Shown: one piece after another, positions 55,047-63,826 of the stretch
Position numbering within the stretch: position 1 is the stretch's first letter
Layout of the letters: each line of letters begins with the position of its first letter
DNA from: Exiguobacterium sp. RIT594
GTDB taxonomy: Bacteria; Bacillota; Bacilli; Exiguobacteriales; Exiguobacteriaceae
Length of the DNA stretch: 64,000 nucleotides
Reading direction: 5' to 3'
NCBI RefSeq assembly: GCF_003339585.1
Contig: NZ_QPKF01000001.1
Location: forward strand, 1,426,001-1,490,000
Made by a program: the position numbers and the translations under genes
The notes under the pieces: generated by a model
The model's input: the letters and a program-made list of their open reading frames with translations, nothing else
The model's database searches: none
Told to the model about the DNA's origin: nothing

Positions 55047-55141
55047 TTATAATCTCTCCCCTTGCTGTTGACTTCATGTCTAAACTGTACGCCTGTCTGA
55101 TAATCGAATGCAATTAAACTGCCTGTTTACCGGATGGCGAC

Positions 55142-55166
55142 GTTTTCAATTTGAAATTCAGGGAAC
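55142..55166 (+). promoter_or_regulatory. Candidate SigB-type promoter
   Basis: GTTTTC, 13-base spacer, GGGAAC; a partial match to the general stress consensus GTTTAA/GGGTAT, 48 bases before a stress-protein start. Confidence 0.3.
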
Positions 55167-55213
55167 ATTCTTAAAGTAGCCGCAATAAAAACTTAAAGGA
55201 TGAGGTGTTTTTT

Positions 55214-55711
55214 ATGTCAACGAATCATACATCAAATCAGGAAGCCGTCGAAACGGTCAAAAAATTAATCGATAAAATCGAAACAGCGATGCTGACGACT
55301 GTTTCTGATGAAGGGCTCGTCTCACGTCCGATGCAAACACAGGATATCGAGTTCGATGGCGATCTCTGGTTCCTTACATCAAAAGATACAGGCAAATATA
55401 CTGAAATCCTTAAAAATCCGAACGTCAACGTCGCGTATGTCGATAAATCATATGTCTCGATTCGCGGAAAAGCAGAATTCGTCGAAGATGTAGCCCGTAA
55501 AAAAGAATTGTGGAGCCCGCGTTACGAAGCGTACCTCGGTACGACGTACGAAGATCCAAAAGTTGTCCTGATCAAGGTCAACACGGAAGGCGCCGAGTAC
55601 TGGGAAACAGGAAACACGACGAAATCCGTCAAACAGCTGTTGAAAAAAGCGGTCGGCAACGACGACTCGAATGAAATCAACAAAAAAGTAGATTTAAAAT
55701 AATTCTTGTTT
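55214..55711 (+). CDS. General stress protein 26 (PNPOx-like)
   Basis: About 162 residues ending at the TAA at 55700-55702; the few bases after it belong to the terminator region. The split-barrel flavin-binding fold of pyridoxamine oxidase-like proteins is seen: IETAMLTTVSDEGLVSRPMQTQDIEFDGDLWFLTSKDTGKYTEI, then VNVAYVDKSYVSIRGKAEFVED. B. subtilis YdaG (GSP26) belongs here. Start ATG 55214 with GATGAGGTG upstream. A SigB-like promoter may precede it. Cofactor (FMN or F420-like) and reaction are not known. Confidence 0.87.
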
Positions 55712-55747
55712 GACCGAATCGCCTTATAGCGATTTGGTCTTTTTTTG
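55712..55747 (+). terminator. Terminator of the GSP26 gene
   Basis: GACC-AATCGC ... GCGATT-GGTC stem plus seven T. Confidence 0.88.
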
Positions 55748-55827
55748 TTTGAATTGGTTTTAAGCACGTCATCTGGTGTAACATACTACTATTAGTAATC
55801 AAGTTTATTAGCTAAAGGAGACGCATC

Positions 55828-56799
55828 ATGGGAGAATTTATTACCTTATTAAAACGCGGTAACCGTTCGGCTCTGACCGCCGGTATCGTTAACTCGATTA
55901 TCGCCATCATTAAAGCAGTTGCTTATGTCTTAACGGGAAACGTCGCTATGTTTGCCGAAATGATGCATACGTTCGGCGATGCCGCCAACCAGTTTTTTGT
56001 CTTCATCGGCTCCGCCCTCAGTAAGAAGGCGCCAACTAAACGGTTCCCGAACGGGTTCGGCCGTCTCGTCAACCTCGTATTACTCGGTGCGATTCTATTC
56101 GTCGGCATCATGGCTTACGAAACGATTCATGAAGGGATTGCCCATATCATTGAACCGACGGAGTCGACCGGTTTCTGGATTACACTGTCCGTCTTATTTG
56201 TCGGTGTCGTCCTCGAAAGCGGCGTCTTTTACAAAGCGATGCAGGAAATCGCCCACGATGCCCGGATCACGACAAAAGGTCCCAAATTGATTCTCGACAG
56301 CTTCCGTGCCTTAAAGCAGGCAAAACCGGCGACACGTCTTGTCTTCCTCGAAGATTTAGTCGCAACGGCCGGCGGACTCGTCGCCATGATTGCCGTCATC
56401 ATCTCGCATCTGACACCGTTCCATCAGGCGGAAGGGATTGCGTCGATCATCATCGGACTGATGATGTTTTATGTCGTCGGCAACGTCTTTTTACAAAATG
56501 CGGCCGGCGCACTTGGTGAAGCAGATGAGACGATGGCCGCACGGCTCGGCGGTCTCATCATGCAGGATGCCGATGTCCGTGATATCAGTAAGCTCGAAGT
56601 CATCAAGGAAGGGGATCATTTCCATGTCGAAGTTGAGATTGAAGTTGATCCGTCGTTGACGATTGCACAAGCCGATGACATCAAAGACCGGCTCGAACTG
56701 CAAATCCGGCTTCAGCAAGGGATCACCGATGTCACGATTGGGTTTGACGAAGATGATAAAATTCAGCAGTATATCGTTTCCACGAAGGAAACCCTTTGA
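55828..56799 (+). CDS. Cation diffusion facilitator (CDF) transporter
   Basis: 323 residues. Six membrane segments (about 15-215) and a C-terminal cytoplasmic domain. Metal-site residues: EMMHTFGDAANQ in helix 2 (His47, Asp51) and FLEDLVATAGG in helix 5 (Glu-Asp). The first site H-x-x-x-D is typical of Zn/Mn/Fe CDF proteins. Exports a divalent metal in exchange for protons. AAAGGAG precedes the ATG. The next gene overlaps its stop. Confidence 0.9.
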   Translation: MGEFITLLKRGNRSALTAGIVNSIIAIIKAVAYVLTGNVAMFAEMMHTFGDAANQFFVFIGSALSKKAPTKRFPNGFGRLVNLVLLGAILFVGIMAYETIHEGIAHIIEPTESTGFWITLSVLFVGVVLESGVFYKAMQEIAHDARITTKGPKLILDSFRALKQAKPATRLVFLEDLVATAGGLVAMIAVIISHLTPFHQAEGIASIIIGLMMFYVVGNVFLQNAAGALGEADETMAARLGGLIMQDADVRDISKLEVIKEGDHFHVEVEIEVDPSLTIAQADDIKDRLELQIRLQQGITDVTIGFDEDDKIQQYIVSTKETL

Positions 56800-57083
56800 T
56801 TCCGTTTACACAAGAGGTCATGGCTATCATCCGTTCGATTCCGGCAGGACGCGTCATGACGTACGGTCAAGTCGCCCGGCTTGCCGGAAACCCGCGGGCA
56901 GCCCGGCAAGTGGCACGGATTCTCCACAGCCTGAGCCGGACGGAACACCTGCCGTGGCACCGAGTCTTAAATGCCAAAGGTGAAATTTCACTGGACGGTG
57001 ACGAACAGCAACTGGCACTCGAGGCGGAAGGAATCGTCTTTGATCGTCCCGGGAAGTTATCGTTGTCCCGTTATCAGGTCTGA
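56796..57083 (+). CDS. Alkyltransferase-like protein (ATL)
   Basis: 95 residues. The MGMT C-terminal domain is clear: IPAGRVMTYGQVARLAGNPRAARQVARIL (Tyr and Arg finger) and LPWHRVLNAKGEI, where alkyltransferases have P-C-H-R-V. Here Trp replaces the reactive Cys, the hallmark of ATL proteins, which bind O6-alkylguanine and recruit nucleotide excision repair instead of removing the adduct. The start is TTG at 56796, overlapping the CDF stop (TTTGA), with GAAGG about 7 bases before. Confidence 0.88.
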   Translation: MIPFTQEVMAIIRSIPAGRVMTYGQVARLAGNPRAARQVARILHSLSRTEHLPWHRVLNAKGEISLDGDEQQLALEAEGIVFDRPGKLSLSRYQV

Positions 57084-57085
57084 AC

Positions 57086-57126
57086 AAAAAGGAAGTAAAC
57101 CGCATGTGCGGCTTACTTCCTTTTTT
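57086..57126. terminator. Bidirectional terminator
   Basis: AAGGAAGTAA-CCGCA-TG-TGCGG-TTACTTCCTT between the ATL gene and the converging NTP-PPase-like gene. Confidence 0.9.
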
Positions 57127-57638
57127 CATGCTTTTTCTTTCATTTGGCGCACTACTTCTGCTTCGAGTTGCGGCTCCGGCGGCAACCATCCGTCCGGCTT
57201 CATGACCTTCTGATCCGATTCCCGGAAAATCGGTTGGCCGTCCGGACCGAGTTTCGCCATGTTGGCCTGTTGGACGATTTCGAACAACGGCCCCGGCTCA
57301 AGACCGGCTTCAACAAAACTGCCCATGATGAAGTACAGGGCATCCGTCAAGGCATCACCTTGGCCGACAAGCCGTTCGACTTCCGTCACCGGATAGGTTT
57401 CCTTCAGTGATTTTTCAACGGCCTGATCGAGTCCTGCCTTAAACGTCTCGATGGCTGCCAAAAACTCAGTTTCGTTTTGCGACGACTGGTGGAGAAACTC
57501 AACGACTGCTTCTTCCGCTGTCCAGGTCGCCCGTTTGACACCCCGTTCGAGCGGAATCGCTGTCGGCTGTTCTGCACCCGGATGACGGAACGTCTGATGG
57601 AATTGTTTGACGTCCTGATAATAATTCGGTTGTTTCAT
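57126..57638 (-). CDS. MazG-like NTP pyrophosphatase-family protein (COG4696 type)
   Basis: 170 residues, helical. YYQDVKQFHQTFRHP opens the protein; RATWTAEEAVVEFL (E-E-x-x-E/V) and VGQGDALTDALYFIMGSF (D-x-x-x-D) are the metal-binding pair of the all-alpha NTP-PPase fold. The C-terminal KMKPDGWLPPEPQL is conserved in the COG4696 group. It probably hydrolyses a nucleotide pyrophosphate bond; substrate unknown. GGGGAG is 8 bases before the ATG. Confidence 0.78.
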   Translation of the reverse strand: MKQPNYYQDVKQFHQTFRHPGAEQPTAIPLERGVKRATWTAEEAVVEFLHQSSQNETEFLAAIETFKAGLDQAVEKSLKETYPVTEVERLVGQGDALTDALYFIMGSFVEAGLEPGPLFEIVQQANMAKLGPDGQPIFRESDQKVMKPDGWLPPEPQLEAEVVRQMKEKA

Positions 57639-57717
57639 ATCGATCACTCCCCTGTTCCGTATCACTTTCACACGGTTTCCATTCTAACAGGTTTCAGGAG
57701 ATTTCTCGATGCCTGAA

Positions 57718-59364
57718 TTACCGGACAAGATCCAGCAGGAGCATTCCGCGGCTGATCAGCTCGTCCCGTTCGGCCGACGTCTGCTTCAGACGGTCTAAAT
57801 CCTTGATTAACCGGGGCTGATCGACTTCATCCGCCAGTTCCAGTAATTCAAGACGCAACAACCAGGCATCCGGTAATTGAGTCAACGTCCGGTCAATCAG
57901 TTGCGGCAACAGTTGACGGTCGGCCCGTCCTTCCCGCATTTCCCGAATGGCTTCAAAAATCGGGTCGGCTGCTGTCAACGGACGTTCGATCCGTTCGAAT
58001 TCGACTGTCTCCGGAATTGGTTTTAACGCTTCGACTTCTGTTCCCGGGAAAGCCGACGTGATGTCTCCGACGACTAACTCCATCCGGTCCATTGCCGTCG
58101 TTTGACCGTCGTTCGTCAATTGAGCTTCTTCCAGGACGACGAGTGCCCGGTGACCGTTGACGTTTTGAATCGCTGAAATTTGTCCTCTGACGTGAACTGC
58201 ACCTTCTGTCCAGTCCAGCTCTTCCCCGACTTTGACCTGGAGCAGGACTTCGTTCAGCTCCGGTCCGTGAAGGAGTGTAAATCCTTCCGGATGATCGGCA
58301 AGCCCTTGACCTGTCATGACTTCACCTTTCGCAGCCAGCGCCGTTGGACCGGTCAGCTTGACGATGTGTAGGGTTTCATGGATTTCCTGTGTTGCCGGTA
58401 CACCGACGAGCGAGACGCCGCTGTCAAAGACAAGCGTCGAAAGGTTGCCTGACTCGACGGCTTTCGTCAATCCGTGGATACCGCCGCGGACGTATGACAT
58501 CGTCTGCGCGAACTCCTCCAGGGCTTCCCGGAGCTGTTCGAATGATTCGCAGACAAACAGTTCTTTTTGCATGCTCGTGACGTCATGTTTCGTCGCCAGT
58601 GCTTTCGCAAGTGAAAACGGATGTTTGACGACCGCGTCTGTCAGACAGTGACGGCTTTCACCGACTGATGATAAAAGACCGGCTCCGTAGATTTGCGGAT
58701 TGTCGAGATCACCGATGAGACCAAACTCAACCGTCCACCAGAACAGACGTGAAATTTCATTCGCTTCCGAGATTCCCGTCACATGGGTCCGGGTTTCAGC
58801 AAGGGCAATTTCCGCCTGCTCGATGTCAGCCGGTGTCGAAAACGGACTTTCTTTGACAATCGTCAATTTTTTCAACGCTTTGAAGACGTCGTGCTCCGCT
58901 TTATGGTTAAAGGCATGGGCACCAATCTCACCGAACCGGCGAACGAATTCCGCGTACGTCGGATTCATCAGGATTGGTGCATGTCCCGCTGCTTCGTGCA
59001 AGATGTCCGGTGCCGGTGTGTAGAGAATATTGTCGACCTTTCGGATATCCGTTGCGATCGGTAACAAACCGTGTCCTTGGAAGTCAAAGAATGCGACACC
59101 CGGTATCAGGCCGTCAACGGCAACTGTTCCCCAGCCGCCCCGGCTCAAATTGGCCGTCATCTCCCGGACATCCGGAATCCGTTCCGGACTGATACCGGAC
59201 GCAGCGAGTCCTTCGAGGTATGCCGGATGGGCCGTGTCTTGTAACGTCTTTAAATTCAGTCGCATGACGTAACGCCAGACCGCGTGATCCGTCGGCGTGT
59301 AATCGTCGTAGTGCTGTGGTGCGACGTGTGGTTGTAAGTGACTTGGAATGATTGGTGTAGACAT
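57718..59364 (-). CDS. Phenylalanine 4-monooxygenase, long form
   Basis: 548 residues, roughly twice the 260-300 of proteobacterial PhhA. Residues 1-330 are the aromatic amino acid hydroxylase catalytic domain with the iron ligands His123 and His128 (HEAAGHAP) and Glu in FWWTVEFGLIG. It converts phenylalanine to tyrosine with a pterin and oxygen. Residues about 340-548 form an extra domain with predicted beta strands, then a helical tail; I do not know its function. Similar long forms are known in Bacillus. ATG at 59364 with GGGGGA upstream. A T-box lies directly upstream. No pterin carbinolamine dehydratase gene is nearby. Confidence 0.9.
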   Translation of the reverse strand: MSTPIIPSHLQPHVAPQHYDDYTPTDHAVWRYVMRLNLKTLQDTAHPAYLEGLAASGISPERIPDVREMTANLSRGGWGTVAVDGLIPGVAFFDFQGHGLLPIATDIRKVDNILYTPAPDILHEAAGHAPILMNPTYAEFVRRFGEIGAHAFNHKAEHDVFKALKKLTIVKESPFSTPADIEQAEIALAETRTHVTGISEANEISRLFWWTVEFGLIGDLDNPQIYGAGLLSSVGESRHCLTDAVVKHPFSLAKALATKHDVTSMQKELFVCESFEQLREALEEFAQTMSYVRGGIHGLTKAVESGNLSTLVFDSGVSLVGVPATQEIHETLHIVKLTGPTALAAKGEVMTGQGLADHPEGFTLLHGPELNEVLLQVKVGEELDWTEGAVHVRGQISAIQNVNGHRALVVLEEAQLTNDGQTTAMDRMELVVGDITSAFPGTEVEALKPIPETVEFERIERPLTAADPIFEAIREMREGRADRQLLPQLIDRTLTQLPDAWLLRLELLELADEVDQPRLIKDLDRLKQTSAERDELISRGMLLLDLVR

Positions 59365-59393
59365 ATGAATTCCCCCTTGAAAGTAGATGAACA

Positions 59394-59432
59394 ACAAAAA
59401 GTCCCTGCCGAACAAAGATGTTCGACAGGGAC
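59394..59432 (-). terminator. T-box terminator
   Basis: GTCCCTG-CGAAC ... GTTCG-CAGGGAC stem followed on the minus strand by TTTTTGTT. Confidence 0.92.
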
Positions 59433-59625
59433 GACAAAAGGCCGCGGTACCACCCTGATAATCTACGTAGACATAGATCGCTTCATTACGGGATAACGGT
59501 TTTCTCCGCTTGCATGGCAAGAGACTCGGAAACTGTAATTCGATCCAATCTGTGTACACGTTCGCAGCGCCACGTGCTCTCTGAAACAGGGAGATTGTTT
59601 CTACTTCGGTTTCGTCTTCGTCCAA
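59394..59625 (-). promoter_or_regulatory. T-box riboswitch, specifier UAC (tyrosine)
   Basis: The minus strand holds AGGGTGGTACCGCGG (59456-59442), the invariant T-box antiterminator sequence, followed by a terminator. Stem I lies upstream (about 59625-59521), with GACGAAGACGAAAC pairing to GTTTCCGAGTC at its base and an AGTAG element. Just inside that helix the 3' strand reads GAAT-TAC-A, so the specifier is UAC at 59537-59535, followed by the usual purine. Uncharged tRNA-Tyr should stabilise the antiterminator and turn on the hydroxylase gene. This explains the 327-base gap upstream of it. Confidence 0.9.
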
Positions 59626-59691
59626 TTTCTTTTGTTCTGTTATGCTGTTATGCTGTTAGCAACTAAAGTGCTGTTAAGAAGGACTATACGC

Positions 59692-60837
59692 TTACTTTTG
59701 GCTTTCGTCAATCGCTTTTTTTCGTTTAAAGCGGTTAAAGGTTTTATCACGGACTGATTTTTGTTCGATCGACAGCGAAGTCACATGGCGGCGAAGCGCC
59801 CCGTTCAGCCGTTTTTCAAACAATTCCAGTTCCTGAATCCACTCGTTCATCGCGACGACGATCGGCAGGATTTCCATGATGATTTCTTCTTCCAACTCAT
59901 CCCGGTCAAGGAACGAGTGTTTGACGAAGGCAATGTTTTCTTTAACGAGATCTTCCATCGCGAGCGGTTCTTCCGTCAATAACAAGTCATACGTCAGCAA
60001 AACCTTTTCCTGACGCTGGGCGATATGCATCAGGTGATAGAACAACTCGCTCCGTAACTCGTCAGCAATCGAATTCAACGCCTTCTCCCGCTCCCGGAAC
60101 CGTTCGGCGGTCGCGACACCCCGTTCGAGACACGACTGCATGTGTTGCAGAATGATCAAATTCCGTAATAACGAGACATGCCGTTGCCGGGATCCGCGAA
60201 TTTCTTCCCGGTGCAGATTAAATAACGTCTTCGTTTCAAGCATCGAACGGCTCATTTTGTCGATGGCTGACCGGTACGGTGTGACTTTCCCTTCAAAGGC
60301 AATTGCCCGGGTCACGACGAGCAGCTTCTCGAACAGTTTCGAGGCTTTCTGATAATAGACATTTCCGTAACGCGGCGGGAAAATCAGCGCATTGACACCG
60401 AGGGCACAACCAATCCCGAGCATGACGAGTAAGTAACGGATCAGGACGATTTGCCACAATGGATCCGTCGCCCCTTCAACACTTTCCAGGATGACGATGA
60501 TCATCAAGACGACGTGGGGAATCGTCCGGCCGAAACCAAATGCCAATAAAATTGAGATGGCGGCCATGATGACGATTCCGATTGCCAGTGGATTAGCCGG
60601 GTTGTCACCTAAAATCCATAATGAGACAAGCGTCAGGAAGGCTCCGATCAGGTTAGCTTCCGCTTCCTCGAGGAATTGTTTCCATGTCTGATAAACGGAC
60701 GGTAATAACGTTGTCGCTGCCGAAATCGCAGGTAGGATCGGGCTCAGATTAAACAGGTTGCTGATAATCAGCGCCAAAATGACCGCAAGTCCGGTCTTGA
60801 TGGTACGTGGTCCGATTTGTAAAGACTGACCGCCCAT
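59692..60837 (-). CDS. FUSC / aromatic acid exporter-family membrane protein
   Basis: 381 residues. Six membrane segments in the first 150 residues (start GPRTIKTGLAVILALIISNLFNLSPILPAISAATTLLPSVYQTWKQF), then a long helical cytoplasmic domain. This is the ArAE_1/DUF939 type, like B. subtilis YqjA. Relatives export aromatic carboxylic acids, but this branch is not characterised. AGGAGG lies 7 bases before the ATG at 60837. It is upstream of the T-box-controlled hydroxylase gene, in the same direction. Confidence 0.82.
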   Translation of the reverse strand: MGGQSLQIGPRTIKTGLAVILALIISNLFNLSPILPAISAATTLLPSVYQTWKQFLEEAEANLIGAFLTLVSLWILGDNPANPLAIGIVIMAAISILLAFGFGRTIPHVVLMIIVILESVEGATDPLWQIVLIRYLLVMLGIGCALGVNALIFPPRYGNVYYQKASKLFEKLLVVTRAIAFEGKVTPYRSAIDKMSRSMLETKTLFNLHREEIRGSRQRHVSLLRNLIILQHMQSCLERGVATAERFREREKALNSIADELRSELFYHLMHIAQRQEKVLLTYDLLLTEEPLAMEDLVKENIAFVKHSFLDRDELEEEIIMEILPIVVAMNEWIQELELFEKRLNGALRRHVTSLSIEQKSVRDKTFNRFKRKKAIDESQK

Positions 60838-60904
60838 ATACAAACCTCCTTTTATAGTGGGGATACGCCCCCTATTCTTGCTCTAATACCCGAAAAAGGC
60901 AATT

Positions 60905-60938
60905 AAAAAATCACTCCAAGTCGCCTTGGAGTGATTTT
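60905..60938 (-). terminator. Terminator of the fru operon
   Basis: AAAATCACTCCAAG-TCGC-CTTGGAGTGATTTT, 14-base stem. Confidence 0.92.
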
Positions 60939-60954
60939 ATCGAATAATTTTTTC

Positions 60955-62889
60955 TTATGAAGCTTTTGTTCCCGTGCCAGAAGTCATTTCTTTTTTCGCA
61001 ACTTCTTGATCGACGAGCGGTTTTTTCAAGATCGAGAGGATGGCAGCTCCGACAAGTGCTCCGATTAAGATCGCACCAGCGTAGCTAAGAACGGCCATTA
61101 ATGTGCCTGATGGTCCGTCAAGTAATGGGAAGACGAACACACCGCCGTGTGGTGCCGGAAGCAACACACCGAAGACGATTGTCAATGCACCGGCGATTGC
61201 TGAACCGATGACGCTTGACGGGATGACACGAAGTGGATCGGCTGCTGCGAATGGAATCGCACCTTCTGTGACGAATGAAGCACCCATTGCGTAAGCAGCG
61301 ATACCGGCTTCGCGTTCTTGCGGTGTAAATTTCTTACGTGCGAACAATGTAGACGAGAATGCAACGAGAAGCGGTGGAACCATACCACCCGCCATGACGG
61401 CTGCCATGACTTCCGTGTTTCCTGCTGTTAAAGCGGCTGTTCCGAAGACATAAGCCGTTTTGTTGATTGGACCACCCATATCGATCGCCATCATTGCTGC
61501 GACGAGCATACCGAGCAGGATCGCGTTACCGCCACTGAGACCGTTGAGTGAATCTGTCAACCATGTCATGAAAGCAGCGATCGGTTCGTTGATGACAAGC
61601 AACATGATCATACCTGTGATGAATGAACCGAACAGCGGGTAAAGCAAGACCGGTTTGATCCCTTCAAGAGCTTTCGGAAGACCTTGTAAGACTTTGATCA
61701 GTAAGAGGACGACATAACCAGCAAGGAAACCGGCGATCAATCCGCCGAGGAATCCAGCGTTCCCTTGGCTTGCGAGGAACCCGGCAATCAAACCTGGTGC
61801 GAGACCCGGTTTATCGGCAATCGACATCGCGATGAATCCGGCAAGAATCGGAATTAAGAGACCAAAGGCTGCTTTACCAATCGACATCAATTGAGCGGCA
61901 AATTCGTTATATGACGGATCTTCCGGATTCGCTGAGTTGATGCCCCAGAAGAAGCTGATTGCGATTAAGAGTCCGCCGGCAACAACGAGTGGCAACATGG
62001 CGGAAACCCCGCTCATCAGGTGTTTGTAGAAGCCGCCGCGGGCCGGTTTCGAGCTGTCGCTTGATCCACTGCCTTTATACACCGGTGCATCCTGTTTAAC
62101 GGCACGGTCAATCAGTTCTTTTGGTTTACGGATTCCTTGAGCGACCGGAACTTCGACAACGTGTTTCCCGTTGAAACGATCCATCTCGACGGCTTTATCC
62201 GCAGCGACGATGATTGCTGTCGCTTCTTGAATATCTTGACTTGTCAGACCGTTTTTCACGCCAGTCGAACCGTTTGTCTCGACTTTGATGCGGACACCCA
62301 TTTCTTCCGCTTTTTGACGGAGGGCATCTGCTGCCATATACGTATGGGCAATACCGGTCGGACATGCTGTGACGGCAAGAATATATGGTGCGTCCTGTGC
62401 GACACTTGACGACGAGACGTCGACCGGACCTTCTTCTTCCCGTTCTTTTGCTTCGATCGCAGCGATGACTTCATCTTCCGAACGAGCGGAAAGAATCGTA
62501 TCACGGAACTTCATGTCCATCAGGTAGACAGACAGTTTTGATAATGTTTCAAGGTGCGCGTTGTCAGCATTTTCGCCGGCAGCAATCATGAAGAACAAGC
62601 GGCTTGGTTGTCCGTCAAGTGCTTCGTAATCGATTCCTGTCGAACGTCCAAAAGCGATGGCCGGTGATTTAACGGCTGCCGTCTTCGCATGCGGAATCGC
62701 GATTCCTTCACCGAGTCCGGTCGTACTTTGTGCTTCCCGGGCCAGGATGGCTTCGCGGTAAGCAGAGCGGTCATTTAATTTTCCGGCACGATCGAGTACA
62801 TCGACGAGTTCATCGATGACAGCTGCTTTATTCGACGAACGTAAATCGAGTTGGATCGTATCACGTGTTAACAGATCTGTAATTTTCAT
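60955..62889 (-). CDS. fruA: PTS fructose transporter EIIABC
   Basis: 644 residues, domain order A-B-C. EIIA at 1-145 with phosphorylated His67 (EGIAIPHAKT); EIIB from about 168 with Cys176 (AVTACPTGIAHTYMAAD); EIIC with eight or more membrane segments from about 290 to 635. It imports fructose as fructose-1-phosphate. Start ATG 62889 with AAAGGAG 10 bases upstream; earlier in-frame codons lie inside fruK. It follows fruK by 16 bases. Confidence 0.95.
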   Translation of the reverse strand: MKITDLLTRDTIQLDLRSSNKAAVIDELVDVLDRAGKLNDRSAYREAILAREAQSTTGLGEGIAIPHAKTAAVKSPAIAFGRSTGIDYEALDGQPSRLFFMIAAGENADNAHLETLSKLSVYLMDMKFRDTILSARSEDEVIAAIEAKEREEEGPVDVSSSSVAQDAPYILAVTACPTGIAHTYMAADALRQKAEEMGVRIKVETNGSTGVKNGLTSQDIQEATAIIVAADKAVEMDRFNGKHVVEVPVAQGIRKPKELIDRAVKQDAPVYKGSGSSDSSKPARGGFYKHLMSGVSAMLPLVVAGGLLIAISFFWGINSANPEDPSYNEFAAQLMSIGKAAFGLLIPILAGFIAMSIADKPGLAPGLIAGFLASQGNAGFLGGLIAGFLAGYVVLLLIKVLQGLPKALEGIKPVLLYPLFGSFITGMIMLLVINEPIAAFMTWLTDSLNGLSGGNAILLGMLVAAMMAIDMGGPINKTAYVFGTAALTAGNTEVMAAVMAGGMVPPLLVAFSSTLFARKKFTPQEREAGIAAYAMGASFVTEGAIPFAAADPLRVIPSSVIGSAIAGALTIVFGVLLPAPHGGVFVFPLLDGPSGTLMAVLSYAGAILIGALVGAAILSILKKPLVDQEVAKKEMTSGTGTKAS

Positions 62890-62905
62890 GAGTTTGTCAC
62901 TCCTT

Positions 62906-63826
62906 TTAGGATTGAATGAGTTCAACGACTTGGACATCGGTCAGTAAACGGTCAATATCTTCTTTTGTACATAATCCAAACGAGTAAGCGGACGCACTGC
63001 CTGTCGTGACTGCGTACCGGAACGCTTCTTCCGGCGGCCGTCCGAGCGCGTAACTGGCGACGAATCCTGCGACGAGTGAATCTCCGGCACCGACTGAGTT
63101 GATCAGCTTACCGGCTGGTGTGTTCGCCGTGTAGGCCCCCTGCTTGTTGACGAGTAACGCTCCGTCACCCGCAAAAGAGATGATGACATTTTCCGCGCCG
63201 CGTTCAACAAGTTGTTGCGCATACGGGACAGCCATTTCTTTTGACGTGATATCGACATCAAAGATTTCACCGAGTTCATGATGGTTCGGCTTGATCATGA
63301 ACGGACCGAGCGGTAAAACTTCAAGCATCGCTTCCTTCGTCGTATCGACGGCGAATTTGACGCCTCGTTCCGTCAGGACTTGTGCAATCTTCCGATACAA
63401 ATCCTGCGGCAGACTGCTTGGAATGCTGCCGGCGAAGACGACGATGTCACCCGGCTGCATCGTTTCGAACGCAGCCAGTAACGCCTGTAATTCTTCATCC
63501 TTGATTTGAGGACCTGCCGCATTAAGTTCCGATTCCTGATCGGCACGGATCTTAACGTTGATCCGCGTTTCATCGGCAATCGGTGTGAATGCGGTCAGGA
63601 CACCTTGTTTTTCCAGTTCGTTACGAATGAATTGCCCCGTACTGCCACCTAAAAATCCAAGAGCTTCCGTCTCGACGTCGTAGTTTCTTAAGACGAGTGA
63701 GACATTGATTCCTTTTCCACCTGCTACTTTTTCCGCTTGTTCCACACGATTGACTTGTCCGGCCTCAAATACCGGCAACGTGACGTAATAATCGATTGAT
63801 GGGTTGAGTGTCAGTGTATAAATCAT
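62906..63826 (-). CDS. fruK: 1-phosphofructokinase
   Basis: 306 residues, PfkB family. IYTLTLNPSIDYYVTLPVFEAGQVNR at the start, GGKGINVSLVL, and the catalytic loop NSVGAGDSLVAGF with Asp base. It phosphorylates fructose-1-phosphate to fructose-1,6-bisphosphate. Its ATG overlaps the fruR stop (ATGA), so translation is coupled. Confidence 0.96.
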   Translation of the reverse strand: MIYTLTLNPSIDYYVTLPVFEAGQVNRVEQAEKVAGGKGINVSLVLRNYDVETEALGFLGGSTGQFIRNELEKQGVLTAFTPIADETRINVKIRADQESELNAAGPQIKDEELQALLAAFETMQPGDIVVFAGSIPSSLPQDLYRKIAQVLTERGVKFAVDTTKEAMLEVLPLGPFMIKPNHHELGEIFDVDITSKEMAVPYAQQLVERGAENVIISFAGDGALLVNKQGAYTANTPAGKLINSVGAGDSLVAGFVASYALGRPPEEAFRYAVTTGSASAYSFGLCTKEDIDRLLTDVQVVELIQS

